A DNA stretch of 43,562 bases from NCBI GenBank assembly GCA_021817165.1, contig JAKAVT010000002.1, forward strand, positions 1 to 43,562. Direction: 5' to 3'. Positions 18,016 to 27,948 of this stretch are shown one piece after another. Below the pieces are notes generated by a model that saw nothing but the letters and a program-made list of their open reading frames with translations, did no database searches and was not told where the DNA came from. The DNA comes from Nanobdellota archaeon (lineage in GTDB: Archaea; Nanobdellota; Nanobdellia; Parvarchaeales; Parvarchaeaceae). Position numbers and translations under genes: made by a program. Within the stretch, counting starts at the first letter, position 1. Each line of letters starts with the position of its first letter.

Positions 18016-19164
18016 ATGGTATCAGATGACAAAATAAAAATCGCAGTATTTGTGCCGTGGATAAAAAGCAAAGGCGGCGTTGAAAGGGCAATCCTTAAGG
18101 TCTTAGAAGACAAAAAATACAAAACCGATGTTTTCACCTTTTTTTACGACAGGAAAAACACGTTTGAAGAATTCGAGAAATACAACGTTAAGGTACTTGG
18201 AAACGCAGAACCGAAAGGATTTATAGGAAAGGGAATCGGTCTTTTCAAGGCACTCATACTTACTAAGATACCGGATTTAAAGGGCTATGATGTGTTTATG
18301 ATCTCAACTGCTGGGATAGCAGAATTCATAGCCTTCAGAAACAAGCATAAGAACACCGTGGCTATGTGCCATACCCCATTAAGAGTGGCGCACACAATGT
18401 ATGATTATTACAAAGGAGAAAACCTAAAGAACAGGATAGCACTGCCGGTAATGGTAGCAGTCTACAAAATACTGGAAAAATTGGCATGGAGAAGAATAGA
18501 TTATGCAGTGGTTTTCAGCAATGAGGTAAAAGAAAGGCTCATAAATTACGGATTAATGGACAATGAACGGATATTTAATTTGGGCCCATATGCGAATTAC
18601 CCAAAAACAAAGAAGAAGGGCCGGACGGAAAAAATGATGTTTTACCCCAGCAGATTCATAAGATACAAACGGCAGGACCTTGCAGTAAGGGCATTCAACC
18701 TATCAAAAATGCCTAAAATTGGCTTTAAATTGGTGTTGGGCGGATTTGCAGAAGACAAGGAATACTTCCAAAGCATAAAGAGACTTGAAAGCAAGAATAT
18801 ACTGGTAAAGGAAAACCTTTCCGAAAAAGAACTTGTCCAGTTTTATAGAAAATGCTACGCAACTTTGTTCCTGGCAATAAATGAGGATACGGGCTTTACC
18901 CCCCTGGAATCGCTTGCATATTGGAAACCTGTTATTGCTGTAAACGAAGGCGGACCGCGGGAGTTTATAAAGAACGAAGAGAATGGGCTGCTTGTAAATG
19001 CCGATGAAAAAAGCATTGCCGCTGCGCTTGACAGCATACTGGATAAAAAGCTGTATATGAAACTGGTCAGTGGAGCAAGAAATTCAACAAGATACGATGA
19101 AAAAAGGTTCCTGAAAAACCTGGAAAATGCAGTGTACAAAATCACAAAAAAGGCTTATAAATAA
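18016..19164 (+). CDS. glycosyltransferase family 4
   Basis: PWIKSKGGVERAILKVL, YPSRFIRYKRQDLAVRAFNL, EDTGFTPLESLAYWKPVIAVNEGGPREFI. Confidence 0.85.
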   Translation: MVSDDKIKIAVFVPWIKSKGGVERAILKVLEDKKYKTDVFTFFYDRKNTFEEFEKYNVKVLGNAEPKGFIGKGIGLFKALILTKIPDLKGYDVFMISTAGIAEFIAFRNKHKNTVAMCHTPLRVAHTMYDYYKGENLKNRIALPVMVAVYKILEKLAWRRIDYAVVFSNEVKERLINYGLMDNERIFNLGPYANYPKTKKKGRTEKMMFYPSRFIRYKRQDLAVRAFNLSKMPKIGFKLVLGGFAEDKEYFQSIKRLESKNILVKENLSEKELVQFYRKCYATLFLAINEDTGFTPLESLAYWKPVIAVNEGGPREFIKNEENGLLVNADEKSIAAALDSILDKKLYMKLVSGARNSTRYDEKRFLKNLENAVYKITKKAYK

Positions 19165-19182
19165 TATAAAGTAATACTTTAT

Positions 19183-20004
19183 ATGAAAAAAAGAATAACG
19201 ATTACTATAAACGAAAAGACACTTGAAAAAATCGACAAAACTATAGACGGAATAAACGTACCGAACAGATCAATAGCCATAGAAAGACTTATCAAGGAAC
19301 ATTTTGAGCCGAATAAAAACAAGATGGCCTTGATATTGGCGGGTGGCTCAGGTACGAGATTAAGGCCACTTACATATGAAATACCAAAACCCATGATGCC
19401 TGTGAATGGCAGGCCAATATTAGAGCACATCCTGGAACAACTCAAAAAGGCAGAATTCATAGACGTAATAATATCCATCGGTTACCTCGGAAGCAAGATC
19501 AAGGAATACTTTGGGGATGGAAGCAAATTCGGAGTAAGGATAAGATACTCTGAAGAAACTGTTCCGATGGGCACTGGCGGTGCGATAAAAAAGAACCAGA
19601 ATATATTCCATGACGACTTTATCGTGCTGAACGGCGATAACCTGTTCGACTTTGACCTGAACAAAATATATGAGTTCCATAAAAAGGAAAAGGCACTTGC
19701 AACCATAGCGTTGGTATCGCAGGATGACGTTTCGCAGTTCGGCGTAGTTGAACTTGAAGGCAACAAAGTGGTGAAATTCATAGAAAAACCGAAAACGGAG
19801 CAGGTATCCCACCTAGTCAATGCCGGGATATACGTTATAAACCCAGCATTCTTCAGTTTTATACCGCAAGGAGAATCAAACATATCGAAAATATTTGAAC
19901 AGGTTGCAGAAAAGAGGGTTGTAGATGGGTTTATTTATGCCGGAAAATGGCTGCCATGTGACAACATGGACTTATATGAAAAAGCGATAAAGAATTGGCC
20001 CTAA
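19183..20004 (+). CDS. RHH (CopG-like) domain fused to sugar-1-phosphate nucleotidyltransferase
   Basis: MKKRITITINEKTLEKIDKTIDGINVPNRSIAIERLIKEHF then MALILAGGSGTRLRPLTYEIPKPMMPVNGRPILEHIL. Confidence 0.85.
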   Translation: MKKRITITINEKTLEKIDKTIDGINVPNRSIAIERLIKEHFEPNKNKMALILAGGSGTRLRPLTYEIPKPMMPVNGRPILEHILEQLKKAEFIDVIISIGYLGSKIKEYFGDGSKFGVRIRYSEETVPMGTGGAIKKNQNIFHDDFIVLNGDNLFDFDLNKIYEFHKKEKALATIALVSQDDVSQFGVVELEGNKVVKFIEKPKTEQVSHLVNAGIYVINPAFFSFIPQGESNISKIFEQVAEKRVVDGFIYAGKWLPCDNMDLYEKAIKNWP

Positions 20005-21716
20005 ATCTTTTTTATCTGCCTTATCTCTGACAACGCTTCTTTGTAATCTTCCGTAAGCTCAGCAGAAACGTCATCAAATTTCATCACATCTGGCATGCTC
20101 ATGTCAGTATAGAGCATGTCTCCTTCCAGTATATTCCTGCCATAGACTGCATCGTCTATGCTTATGGCCACTTTGTCCCCCTTTACTGCCCTGCCCAGCT
20201 TCGTCTTATCGGATTCTATGTCCAAAATCCTTCCTATTCGTTCTCCTTTGGAATTAATAACGGGATAATTCTGGCGTATCTCTCCAGCCAATACCTCCAC
20301 GCCGAATACGCAAGGGTTTGACCTGCGGAATATATTTCCTTTTATAAACACAAACTTGGAAGGCAATTTAAGCCTTTCTAGCTTCTTTTCAAGATTCATG
20401 TTTTTTAATCCCCTTTCAAACTCGTTGTAACTGTCAAACAAGGTGTATATAGAATTCGCGCTTATTATCTTGACGTCATATTCATCGGCTATGCTTTCAG
20501 TCTGCCTAGAAATTGGGACGTTAAAGCACATTATGGCACCGCCGTTTATGCTGGCAGTCGTTATGTCGGTCTTTGAAGGCTCACCCAGCTTTGTCTTGCC
20601 CACTTCTATGCCAAACGATTTTGCTATGTTTCTTATCGCGTCTATGCTTCCTATGGAATCGGCGCATATAACCAGTCCTTTTGTCTCATCGTTGTTGTAT
20701 CCGGTATTTTCCGCAGTTATATCCTCTATTATTTTCTTCTTTTCCTCTTCGGAAGAAAACACGGTAATTGACGCCCCTATCATTGCATTTGGCTCCCTCA
20801 GAATCAGTCTTATAGGTGCAGTTGCCTCGATCGATGAAAGGCTTTCGTATTTGCCGAAATTCTCCCTGCTCTCCTCCAGAGGGATAAGGCGCATGATCCC
20901 TTTTATCTTGTTTTCGGTTACTCCCTCCGGCGTCTGTACTATTACCATATCACCTACGGAAACCTTTCCTGAATAAACTATGGCATCGTATACTTTTCCC
21001 AGTCCCTTGACGTTCTTTTCCTCCAATATTGCCGCACTGTTTAGTTCCTGTTTTTCTAACTCAAGGTATCTTTGGCTTAGCCCTATTATCATTACGACTA
21101 AGTCTTTTATGCCGATCCCGTTAACTGACGACAAAGGTATCACCGCTATTTCCTTTGTAAAGTCCTTTACCCTATCATACCTCTCTGCCTGAAACCCATA
21201 TACTGAAAAATCAGAAATCAGATTGTACACCTTTTCATCCAGTTTCTGCACGTAATCCTGGTTCTGTTTTGCTATGAAATCCAGAAAAGAGCTGTTCTCT
21301 AACTTATAAAATCCCCTGACGGTGTCTATCTTTGTAAGCGCTATGAGAAAAGGCGTTTTATATGATTTCAATATCTCAATGGACTCTACGGTCTGATTTT
21401 GGATGCCTTCTGTTACATCTACAGTTAGTATTGCTATGTCTGCAATCGATGCTCCCCTTTTTCTTAAGGTAACAAAGGCTTCGTGCCCTGGAGAATCTAT
21501 GAATATTATGCTGGGGACTTTTATGTTTATATTAAATTTTGAAAGCAGATCGCTGGCTATTTCCTTTATTCTGTCGGTTGGAACTTCCGTTGAACCGATG
21601 TTTTGTGTAAGACCGCCGCTTTCCTTGTATGCGTTCATCGTATTCCTTATAGCATCCATTATGCTGGTTTTGCCTGCATCTACGTGTCCTAAAAAAGCGC
21701 ATATTGGTGATCTCAT
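20001..21716 (-). CDS. infB: translation initiation factor aIF5B
   Basis: MRSPICAFLGHVDAGKTSIMDAIRNT, FIDSPGHEAFVTLRKRGASIADIAILTVDVTEGIQNQTVE, LTKID. Confidence 0.92.
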   Translation of the reverse strand: MRSPICAFLGHVDAGKTSIMDAIRNTMNAYKESGGLTQNIGSTEVPTDRIKEIASDLLSKFNINIKVPSIIFIDSPGHEAFVTLRKRGASIADIAILTVDVTEGIQNQTVESIEILKSYKTPFLIALTKIDTVRGFYKLENSSFLDFIAKQNQDYVQKLDEKVYNLISDFSVYGFQAERYDRVKDFTKEIAVIPLSSVNGIGIKDLVVMIIGLSQRYLELEKQELNSAAILEEKNVKGLGKVYDAIVYSGKVSVGDMVIVQTPEGVTENKIKGIMRLIPLEESRENFGKYESLSSIEATAPIRLILREPNAMIGASITVFSSEEEKKKIIEDITAENTGYNNDETKGLVICADSIGSIDAIRNIAKSFGIEVGKTKLGEPSKTDITTASINGGAIMCFNVPISRQTESIADEYDVKIISANSIYTLFDSYNEFERGLKNMNLEKKLERLKLPSKFVFIKGNIFRRSNPCVFGVEVLAGEIRQNYPVINSKGERIGRILDIESDKTKLGRAVKGDKVAISIDDAVYGRNILEGDMLYTDMSMPDVMKFDDVSAELTEDYKEALSEIRQIKKI

Positions 21717-21854
21717 AGTTTAAACCTCTAGTTAATTGTATTAAATATGTTGTTATCACTAATAAAGTTATCTGATTTTTTAAAATTATGCCGTTATTAT
21801 ATTCCGAAAACGGAGCCGTATAAGATATTTATATTATAATCATTTAATAAAAAA

Positions 21855-22505
21855 ATGGAAGAGATGTTGATACTACTTAAACCTGACGGGATGGTAAGAA
21901 GGTATTCCGGCGCGAGGGCATTGAAGAGCATACTTGGATTAGGGGTAAACATAAACTTTTTTGGCATACTAAAACCGAAAAGAGAATTTCTTGCGGACAG
22001 GCATTACGGGGAGCACAAAGGGAAATTCTTTTATAATAACCTGGTAAACTTCATGTCGGCTACTGAATTGGCAGTGATAATCGCAAGCGGCGACAACGTA
22101 GTGGAAAACGTAAGAGCCCTCCTTGGAAAGACGATATGCGAAAAGGCCGATCCGCTTTCAATAAGGGGAAGATACGGCACTACAAAGGGAATCAATTTAG
22201 TGCATGCTTCAGACAGCAACGAGACTGCTGAAAGGGAAGTTAAATTATGGAAGGAAATTATAAACATTGAGGAAGGAAAGGATTACAATAAAGAGATGCT
22301 GGCTTACATAAAAACCTACGAGAACTTTCCGATGATAGACTCAGTAAGATACAGGGAGATAAGCAAAGATTTAAGCGACAAAAGGCTGTCAAAAGAAGAA
22401 GCTGAAAAGATCATAAACGAGCTATTGACAAAAGAAACTGATTTCGAAGAGGAAAAGACAAATAAACTGCCGGCTTTGATAACAGAAAACATACTTTTTG
22501 GCTGA
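21855..22505 (+). CDS. ndk: nucleoside diphosphate kinase-like protein with C-terminal extension
   Basis: LILLKPDGMVRR, FFYNNLVNFMSATELAVII, SIRGRYGTTKGINLVHASDSNETAEREVKLWKEI, then about 70 extra aa. Confidence 0.8.
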   Translation: MEEMLILLKPDGMVRRYSGARALKSILGLGVNINFFGILKPKREFLADRHYGEHKGKFFYNNLVNFMSATELAVIIASGDNVVENVRALLGKTICEKADPLSIRGRYGTTKGINLVHASDSNETAEREVKLWKEIINIEEGKDYNKEMLAYIKTYENFPMIDSVRYREISKDLSDKRLSKEEAEKIINELLTKETDFEEEKTNKLPALITENILFG

Positions 22506-22568
22506 AAAGCGCCTAAGTTGAAAAAAGCTAAGTATTAATATAAGTTTGTTTCATTTAGAGTTTATATT

Positions 22569-23504
22569 ATGTCGGGTGAAGAAATCGACAAAGCTGTGAT
22601 TTTAGCAGCCGGAAACGGCAGTCATCTTCGCCCATTCAGCAACTACGTTCCCAAGCCTTTTCTCCCGTATAAGGATAAGCCCATAATATACCACCACATA
22701 AAAACCCTGTCTGAATGCGGTATAAAAGACATCGTGATAATAACCAGAAAAGACGAGGACAACAACGGTGCTTTCAAGCTTCAGAATGAATATCTGAAGA
22801 ATTTAAGCAAGGATCCTGAACTAAAGGAGATAAAAATAGGCATAGCATACCAGGAAGTAGACCCCATTACAAAAAAACCAAGAGGCACCGCCGATGCAAT
22901 AGTTGCTGCAGAAGAGCAATTAAAAGGCCATAATTACATCGTTCTACTTGGAGATTTAATCATAGAAGGCAGGAACGAAGCCAGTTATATCAAAGAATTA
23001 ATAGGCCATTTTAAGGGAAACCCAATGTTCTCCATGGATTCTGTTGCAAGGGATGACGCAAAGAGAGGTGGGCTCGTAAAAGGCAAAACACTGGAGAATA
23101 TTTTGGAGATGGAAGAAGCCATAGAAAAACCTGATGATTACATTTTAGACGCAATGAACAGCGCTGATGGAAGATACAACGTGATGTGGGGAGGAGTATA
23201 CATACTGAACAAAAACAGCATGCCATATCTAAAAAACGTCAAACAGGGAAAGGATGGTGAACTGAATATAACGGACGCCATATCATTGCAATGCAAAATG
23301 GAAAACTCGAGGGCATACGGTTTGCTGATAAACAGGGATAGATACGTATGTAAGGACTTTGGAACTACAGACCATTGGTTAGAGAATAACCTTGAAAAGG
23401 AAAACTTTGAGAAGTTTATTAACGGCATAAAATTGTACCCGGAAGAGTTCGCCAGAATGGTGCACGAATCTGTACGGAATAAATACGGCATAAGCTTGCT
23501 GTAA
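22569..23504 (+). CDS. sugar-1-phosphate nucleotidyltransferase (GalU-like)
   Basis: AVILAAGNGSHLRPFSNYVPKPFLPYKDKPIIYHHIKTL. Confidence 0.75.
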   Translation: MSGEEIDKAVILAAGNGSHLRPFSNYVPKPFLPYKDKPIIYHHIKTLSECGIKDIVIITRKDEDNNGAFKLQNEYLKNLSKDPELKEIKIGIAYQEVDPITKKPRGTADAIVAAEEQLKGHNYIVLLGDLIIEGRNEASYIKELIGHFKGNPMFSMDSVARDDAKRGGLVKGKTLENILEMEEAIEKPDDYILDAMNSADGRYNVMWGGVYILNKNSMPYLKNVKQGKDGELNITDAISLQCKMENSRAYGLLINRDRYVCKDFGTTDHWLENNLEKENFEKFINGIKLYPEEFARMVHESVRNKYGISLL

Positions 23505-23518
23505 ATATCATTCTGTCT

Positions 23519-24490
23519 TCAAAGTGCAGCCTTGAACATATCCGCATATTTTTCTGGATAAAGCTGATTTGTGGAGAAACCTGCAAATTCTACGCCCGCA
23601 AAAGTAATGACTCTGGGATAGATCTCTATATGAAAATGAAATCTCTCGTCCGATTTTATCTCATGAAATACCATGTTGTATGAAGTCCTTCCGAAAAGCT
23701 TTACGTTCGTTTTAAGTACCTTGCCGAGCAGATTTGCTAGATCCATTTTCTCTTCATTGGACATCTTACCAGCATAGTTTATATGCCGTTTCGGCAGGAT
23801 TAAAGCCTCGCCCATAAACCTTGAACCAAACGGAGCAAAGGCCATGAAAGTACTGTTTTCTGCCAGTATCCTGTCTTTTTCGCGCTGCATCGCCTCTTCA
23901 TAAAGACATTTTCCGCCATCAGACAAATTTGCATTTATTCTAGCACTCTCTTTCAGAATCGTCTCCGGTGGCTCTGGAAAAGCCATTATCTGCGTGTGGG
24001 TATGCGATAGACTTGCACCGCTTTTTGGCCCTTCATTCTTGAACACATAAACGTGCTTTATGCCTGCGTTTGCGTAAAGGTTTTCTTCCCTTAAGACAAC
24101 TACATCTATCCACATTTTCAATTCCCCATCATCGAACTCGTCAAACGGGAAATTGTGTTTTGGAGTGTCTAGGATTATTTCTGAATAGCCAAACGCGGAT
24201 TTTTCGTTAAAGAACCCAGTCTGGCCATCGTGATTAAAAGAAGGCGAAATAAACGGGAATTTGTTCTCTATGACGCGTAACTTCCAAGAATGTTCATCCC
24301 CGCCAATTAACATCAGCGTTTTATTCAGCTCAGCTTTTTCATATTCAAAGGGACATTTCGATATGTCCGTAGACCAATCCGTCTCTTTTGAATGAAAATC
24401 CATGGGCTTGTTGTCCCTGACAGGAGAAAAGATGATTTCGCTGCCAGTCCTGTAATCTATTCTTATCCTGCCAACCTTATCATCGGACAT
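23519..24490 (-). CDS. galT: galactose-1-phosphate uridylyltransferase
   Basis: GASLSHTHTQIMAFPEPP active site, FHFHIEIYPR; native start probably MSDDKVGRIRIDYRTG (24490). Confidence 0.85.
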   Translation of the reverse strand: MSDDKVGRIRIDYRTGSEIIFSPVRDNKPMDFHSKETDWSTDISKCPFEYEKAELNKTLMLIGGDEHSWKLRVIENKFPFISPSFNHDGQTGFFNEKSAFGYSEIILDTPKHNFPFDEFDDGELKMWIDVVVLREENLYANAGIKHVYVFKNEGPKSGASLSHTHTQIMAFPEPPETILKESARINANLSDGGKCLYEEAMQREKDRILAENSTFMAFAPFGSRFMGEALILPKRHINYAGKMSNEEKMDLANLLGKVLKTNVKLFGRTSYNMVFHEIKSDERFHFHIEIYPRVITFAGVEFAGFSTNQLYPEKYADMFKAAL

Positions 24491-25031
24491 AGAATCTATA
24501 GACCAGTAAAGGTGTGACATCCTCTGCTGTTAGGGAAACGAAGTATTTACCTGTTGGTGTTTTTGTTATGGTCAATTGCCTTACTTTGTCCCTTGGGAAT
24601 TCCCTGTGAACTTCCATCTTTATGCCTTTTCCCATTTTAGGGAGATACAACACATTGTCATCAAAGTTAAAGAACTGTGGAACTCTAAAGGACTGCCTAT
24701 TTGTTTTCTTCTTATATTTTGGATATTTTGATATGCTCTTGAAGAACGCCTTGAATGCTTTATCCAAGTCCATCAATGTCTGTTGAAGAGACTGTGAGTT
24801 GGCTTCCTTGAGCCATTTATATTCATCCTTCTGCTTTAATTCCCTTAAAAATCTTGCGGTATCATAGTAGTTCAATCCCTTCTTTTGCTTATCGTTTTTG
24901 TGCTCTTTGTAATACTCTTCCCTTAACTCTAACGCTTTGTTCCACACTACCCTGCTGCAGCCAAAGTATTTCGAGAAGAGGCTCTGCTGTTTTTCATTTG
25001 GGTACAACCTGAATTTGTATGCTGTCAGCAT
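24480..25031 (-). pseudogene. tnpB: truncated TnpB (IS200/IS605-type), N-terminal part only
   Basis: MLTAYKFRLYPNEKQQSLFSKYFGCSRVVWNKALE ... SLQQTLMDLDKAFKAFFK ... YFVSLTAED, then leaves frame; RuvC half absent. Confidence 0.85.
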
Positions 25032-25087
25032 ATTGTTATTTTACCTCTTCTGCTATTTATGTTTTCCATTTTTGAGTTCGCTTTCAT

Positions 25088-25119
25088 CCCACCTCTAAAG
25101 AGCGTGGGTTTTCCCGCTC
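25088..25119 (-). repeat. overlapping hairpins at the left end of the TnpB element
   Basis: CCCAC-CTCT-AA-AGAG-C-GTGGG (25088-25108) overlaps GAGC-GT-GGG-TTTT-CCC-GCTC (25100-25119). Confidence 0.55.
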
Positions 25120-25143
25120 ACATTTGATAAAAATATTACAGGC

Positions 25144-26172
25144 TCACTTTAAAGAAACGCTGCCTACAACCCTTAAGAATCTTATTGGCAAGTCTTTGTT
25201 TATCAAAAGTATCCTGTCGTTTTCATCAAAGCAAAAATTCTTGTCGGCAACGAAGTTAGCCGTAACCGTATTTCCATCCCTTTTGACGTTTTTCAGCGTT
25301 ACAACGACATTCTGCCAGTTGGATATGAGGTTTAGTTTTACGTCGTCTTTTATCTCCTGCTTGTACAACGGAATTACCTTCACTGTAAACTCTCCTTCAT
25401 TTATGTCCCTAAAACTGTCTTTCTTTCTTATTTCGACTCCCCTCGGCAAATCCCACGGCCATACGCCTTTTATCGAAACACCTACCCTGTCGCCAGCTTC
25501 CGCAACCGATACGTCTTCTTGATTTATCTGAATGGAATTTATGGATATGTCCTTTGTAAATGGAGCAGGTGCAATGACTCCTTCGGAATGTATGCCTATT
25601 TTACCGGTAGGCATCGTGCCAACTGCAACTGACATTCCCTTTGATTCGAATGCATGGTCTATGAGGATTTTGAACGGCTTTTTTATGTTTTCGGGATCGT
25701 ATGAGAAATTTGAAACCTTTACCCTTATGTCCGCCATGCTCTGATCGTTGTTTATGTCCACGACGGTTATCTCAAAGTTTTCCATGGAAGTTCCCTTTAT
25801 TATGGCAGAAATCTGTTTTTGGAGCTTTTCTATCTCTTCGGCCGTTGATATGTCCGCTTTTGTTATGCATATCAGACCCTGCTTTATACCTACAGACCCG
25901 GCCATTATTATCTGCTCCCCTACCTGTAGATTCACGCCGTTCTCGGGAGAGACGCAGAATATTATTGCGTCTGACAGAGTAAGGACAGAAGCCAATGTCG
26001 TAGGGTTGTCCATATCACCAGGGGTATCTATCAACGTAACATTCTTCCCTGCGTATTTGAAGAAGAAAAATGAAACGTCTTCCTCTGCCCCTTTCCTCTG
26101 CTGGAGCTTGTTGACAAGGGTTGACTTTCCAGATCTATACGGGCCTATAACGCTTACTGTTAGTGAATTCAT
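25144..26172 (-). CDS. SelB/EF-Tu-like translational GTPase paralogue
   Basis: VIGPYRSGKSTLVNKL (G1), LIDTPGD (G3), ITKAD (G4), EF-Tu-like domain 2 (GMSVAVGTMPTGKIGIHSEG). Confidence 0.7.
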   Translation of the reverse strand: MNSLTVSVIGPYRSGKSTLVNKLQQRKGAEEDVSFFFFKYAGKNVTLIDTPGDMDNPTTLASVLTLSDAIIFCVSPENGVNLQVGEQIIMAGSVGIKQGLICITKADISTAEEIEKLQKQISAIIKGTSMENFEITVVDINNDQSMADIRVKVSNFSYDPENIKKPFKILIDHAFESKGMSVAVGTMPTGKIGIHSEGVIAPAPFTKDISINSIQINQEDVSVAEAGDRVGVSIKGVWPWDLPRGVEIRKKDSFRDINEGEFTVKVIPLYKQEIKDDVKLNLISNWQNVVVTLKNVKRDGNTVTANFVADKNFCFDENDRILLINKDLPIRFLRVVGSVSLK

Positions 26173-26232
26173 ATCTTTTGTATAAAGACTGATAAATTTA
26201 AATAAGTTTCTGTTCCATTGTACAAAAACGGC

Positions 26233-27147
26233 TCATAAGACAAATTTGTCAAAGTCATTTGGAAAAGAGTATTTGAAACTGCATTTCATCCTTGAATAAA
26301 GCGCTTCTGCGCTCTTTGCAAGCATATCGTCATTCTCGTATCTTTGACTTGTATGGACAAAATACACGTTTTTCGCGCCGGACCCCTTTGCAAGACGCAT
26401 TGCTTCCTTGATGTTAAGGTGGAAGAACTCTGCCGATTTTTCGAATTCCTCTCCGAAAGTACTTTCTATTATAAGGCTGTCTACCCCCTTTATGAAAGGG
26501 ATAATGCCAGGTTCATACCTTAGATCCGTAACATACGCAAGCGACTTTCCTTTTTTAATGTACGTAAGCTCTTTGTACTTTAATTTAATGCCGTTGTAAA
26601 CAACGTCCTTTCCGTCTTTAAGCTTGCTTAAAAACTTGCCCGGTTTTATTCCTTTTTCAGCTAGTTTTTCGGAGTATATGTTCCGCACGTCTTTTTCCTT
26701 TATCTTATACGCAAGACACCTGACGGAATGCTTTACATTTATTGCAGATACCTGATAATCACCCGTATTTATCAGTAATTTTTCTTTCGGGGCATTTACT
26801 GATGTTGACTTTATGTCGAGCCTGTTGTAGAATTTATACGCTAGCAGTATGTTTTTTATGCTCTGATTTGTCCCGCTTGGGCCAAATACCTGCAGTCTCT
26901 TGCTGCTTTTCATCATGTTGAGGCTTTGTATTATGCCTCCTAATCCAAGGGAATGATCACCGTGCCAGTGCGTTATAAATACATAGTCTAAAGACGGACT
27001 TAGCCCTGCTTTCCTTATCTGCCTCTGCGTTCCTTCTCCGCAGTCCAAAAGGATTCTGTCCCCTTCCACCGTGACATAAACGGCAGGATGATTTCTTTTT
27101 ATGGTTGGAAAAGCAGAGCTTGTGCCAAGAAAAGTGCATTCAATCAT
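26233..27147 (-). CDS. rnz: ribonuclease Z
   Basis: FLGTSSAFPTIKRNHPAVYV, DCGEGTQRQIRKAGL, ITHWHGDHSLGLGG. Confidence 0.92.
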   Translation of the reverse strand: MIECTFLGTSSAFPTIKRNHPAVYVTVEGDRILLDCGEGTQRQIRKAGLSPSLDYVFITHWHGDHSLGLGGIIQSLNMMKSSKRLQVFGPSGTNQSIKNILLAYKFYNRLDIKSTSVNAPKEKLLINTGDYQVSAINVKHSVRCLAYKIKEKDVRNIYSEKLAEKGIKPGKFLSKLKDGKDVVYNGIKLKYKELTYIKKGKSLAYVTDLRYEPGIIPFIKGVDSLIIESTFGEEFEKSAEFFHLNIKEAMRLAKGSGAKNVYFVHTSQRYENDDMLAKSAEALYSRMKCSFKYSFPNDFDKFVL

Positions 27148-27889
27148 AGAAAACTCTCATAAAATTTTGGTACACTACAGATTTAAGGTCGTTTGCTTCC
27201 ATATTTTTTATACTAGATATGTAATTTAATAGTTTAGGTATGTTTAATGGAGTATTTATGCCATCATCCGGACTCAGCGCGGGCGAATCCGTCTCAGTAA
27301 ACAGTCTACTCAAGTCCACATTCTTTATTATATTGTCCTTTTTAAATTTCATAAAGCCAGTTGATATGCTTATGCCTATGCCCAGCTCATAAGCTCTGTC
27401 CAGATTTCTCAAGTTGCCCTCAAAATTATGTATTATTGCTTTTACTTTAAAACTTGAAACGGCATCAAAAACGTCATCGATAGCCTTTCTACTGTGAATA
27501 ATGCACACTTTTCCATTTCTTTCCGCAATTTCCAGTATGCTGTAAAAAAATTCCTTCTCCTGCTCAATTTGGTATATGTCCTTTCCTCTATAATCTAAAC
27601 CAACTTCAGAAACGGCGAAAAACCTGCTTATATTATCGGAGAAGAAATTAAATTCCCCTTGTATCTCTTCATACTTCTTTGCAGCTATTTCATTTGGATG
27701 TAAACCTATACAGGGCAGAAGGAATTTGTATTCTTCGCTGTCCTTTAGTATGTTCTCGTTATCATTTTTATTCTCTCCCGAATTCAATATTATGTAAGAA
27801 TTGGATATCCTTGAAAGAAACTCGCCCCTTAAACCTTTCAATGAAGCGTCGCTTATGTGAGCATGAACGTCGATAAATCTTTCCTCCAT
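27140..27889 (-). CDS. TatD-family hydrolase
   Basis: FIDVHAHISD, VSEVGLDYRG, CIIHSRKA, TETDSPAL. Confidence 0.85.
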   Translation of the reverse strand: MEERFIDVHAHISDASLKGLRGEFLSRISNSYIILNSGENKNDNENILKDSEEYKFLLPCIGLHPNEIAAKKYEEIQGEFNFFSDNISRFFAVSEVGLDYRGKDIYQIEQEKEFFYSILEIAERNGKVCIIHSRKAIDDVFDAVSSFKVKAIIHNFEGNLRNLDRAYELGIGISISTGFMKFKKDNIIKNVDLSRLFTETDSPALSPDDGINTPLNIPKLLNYISSIKNMEANDLKSVVYQNFMRVFYD

Positions 27890-27948
27890 CTAAAAATTAG
27901 AAAAGAGTGATATTAATGCTTTGGCCGCAACGTTTTCAAGGCAATGAT

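Noticed and set aside
19420-19883. Minus-strand ORFs of 130 and 133 aa
   Set aside because: Antisense to the conserved nucleotidyltransferase; no motif.
20443-21723. Several plus-strand ORFs
   Set aside because: Antisense to aIF5B.
24491-24520. Upstream galT start MSHLYWSIDS
   Set aside because: These codons lie in the TnpB remnant junction; MSDDKVGRIRIDYRTG is the more likely native start.
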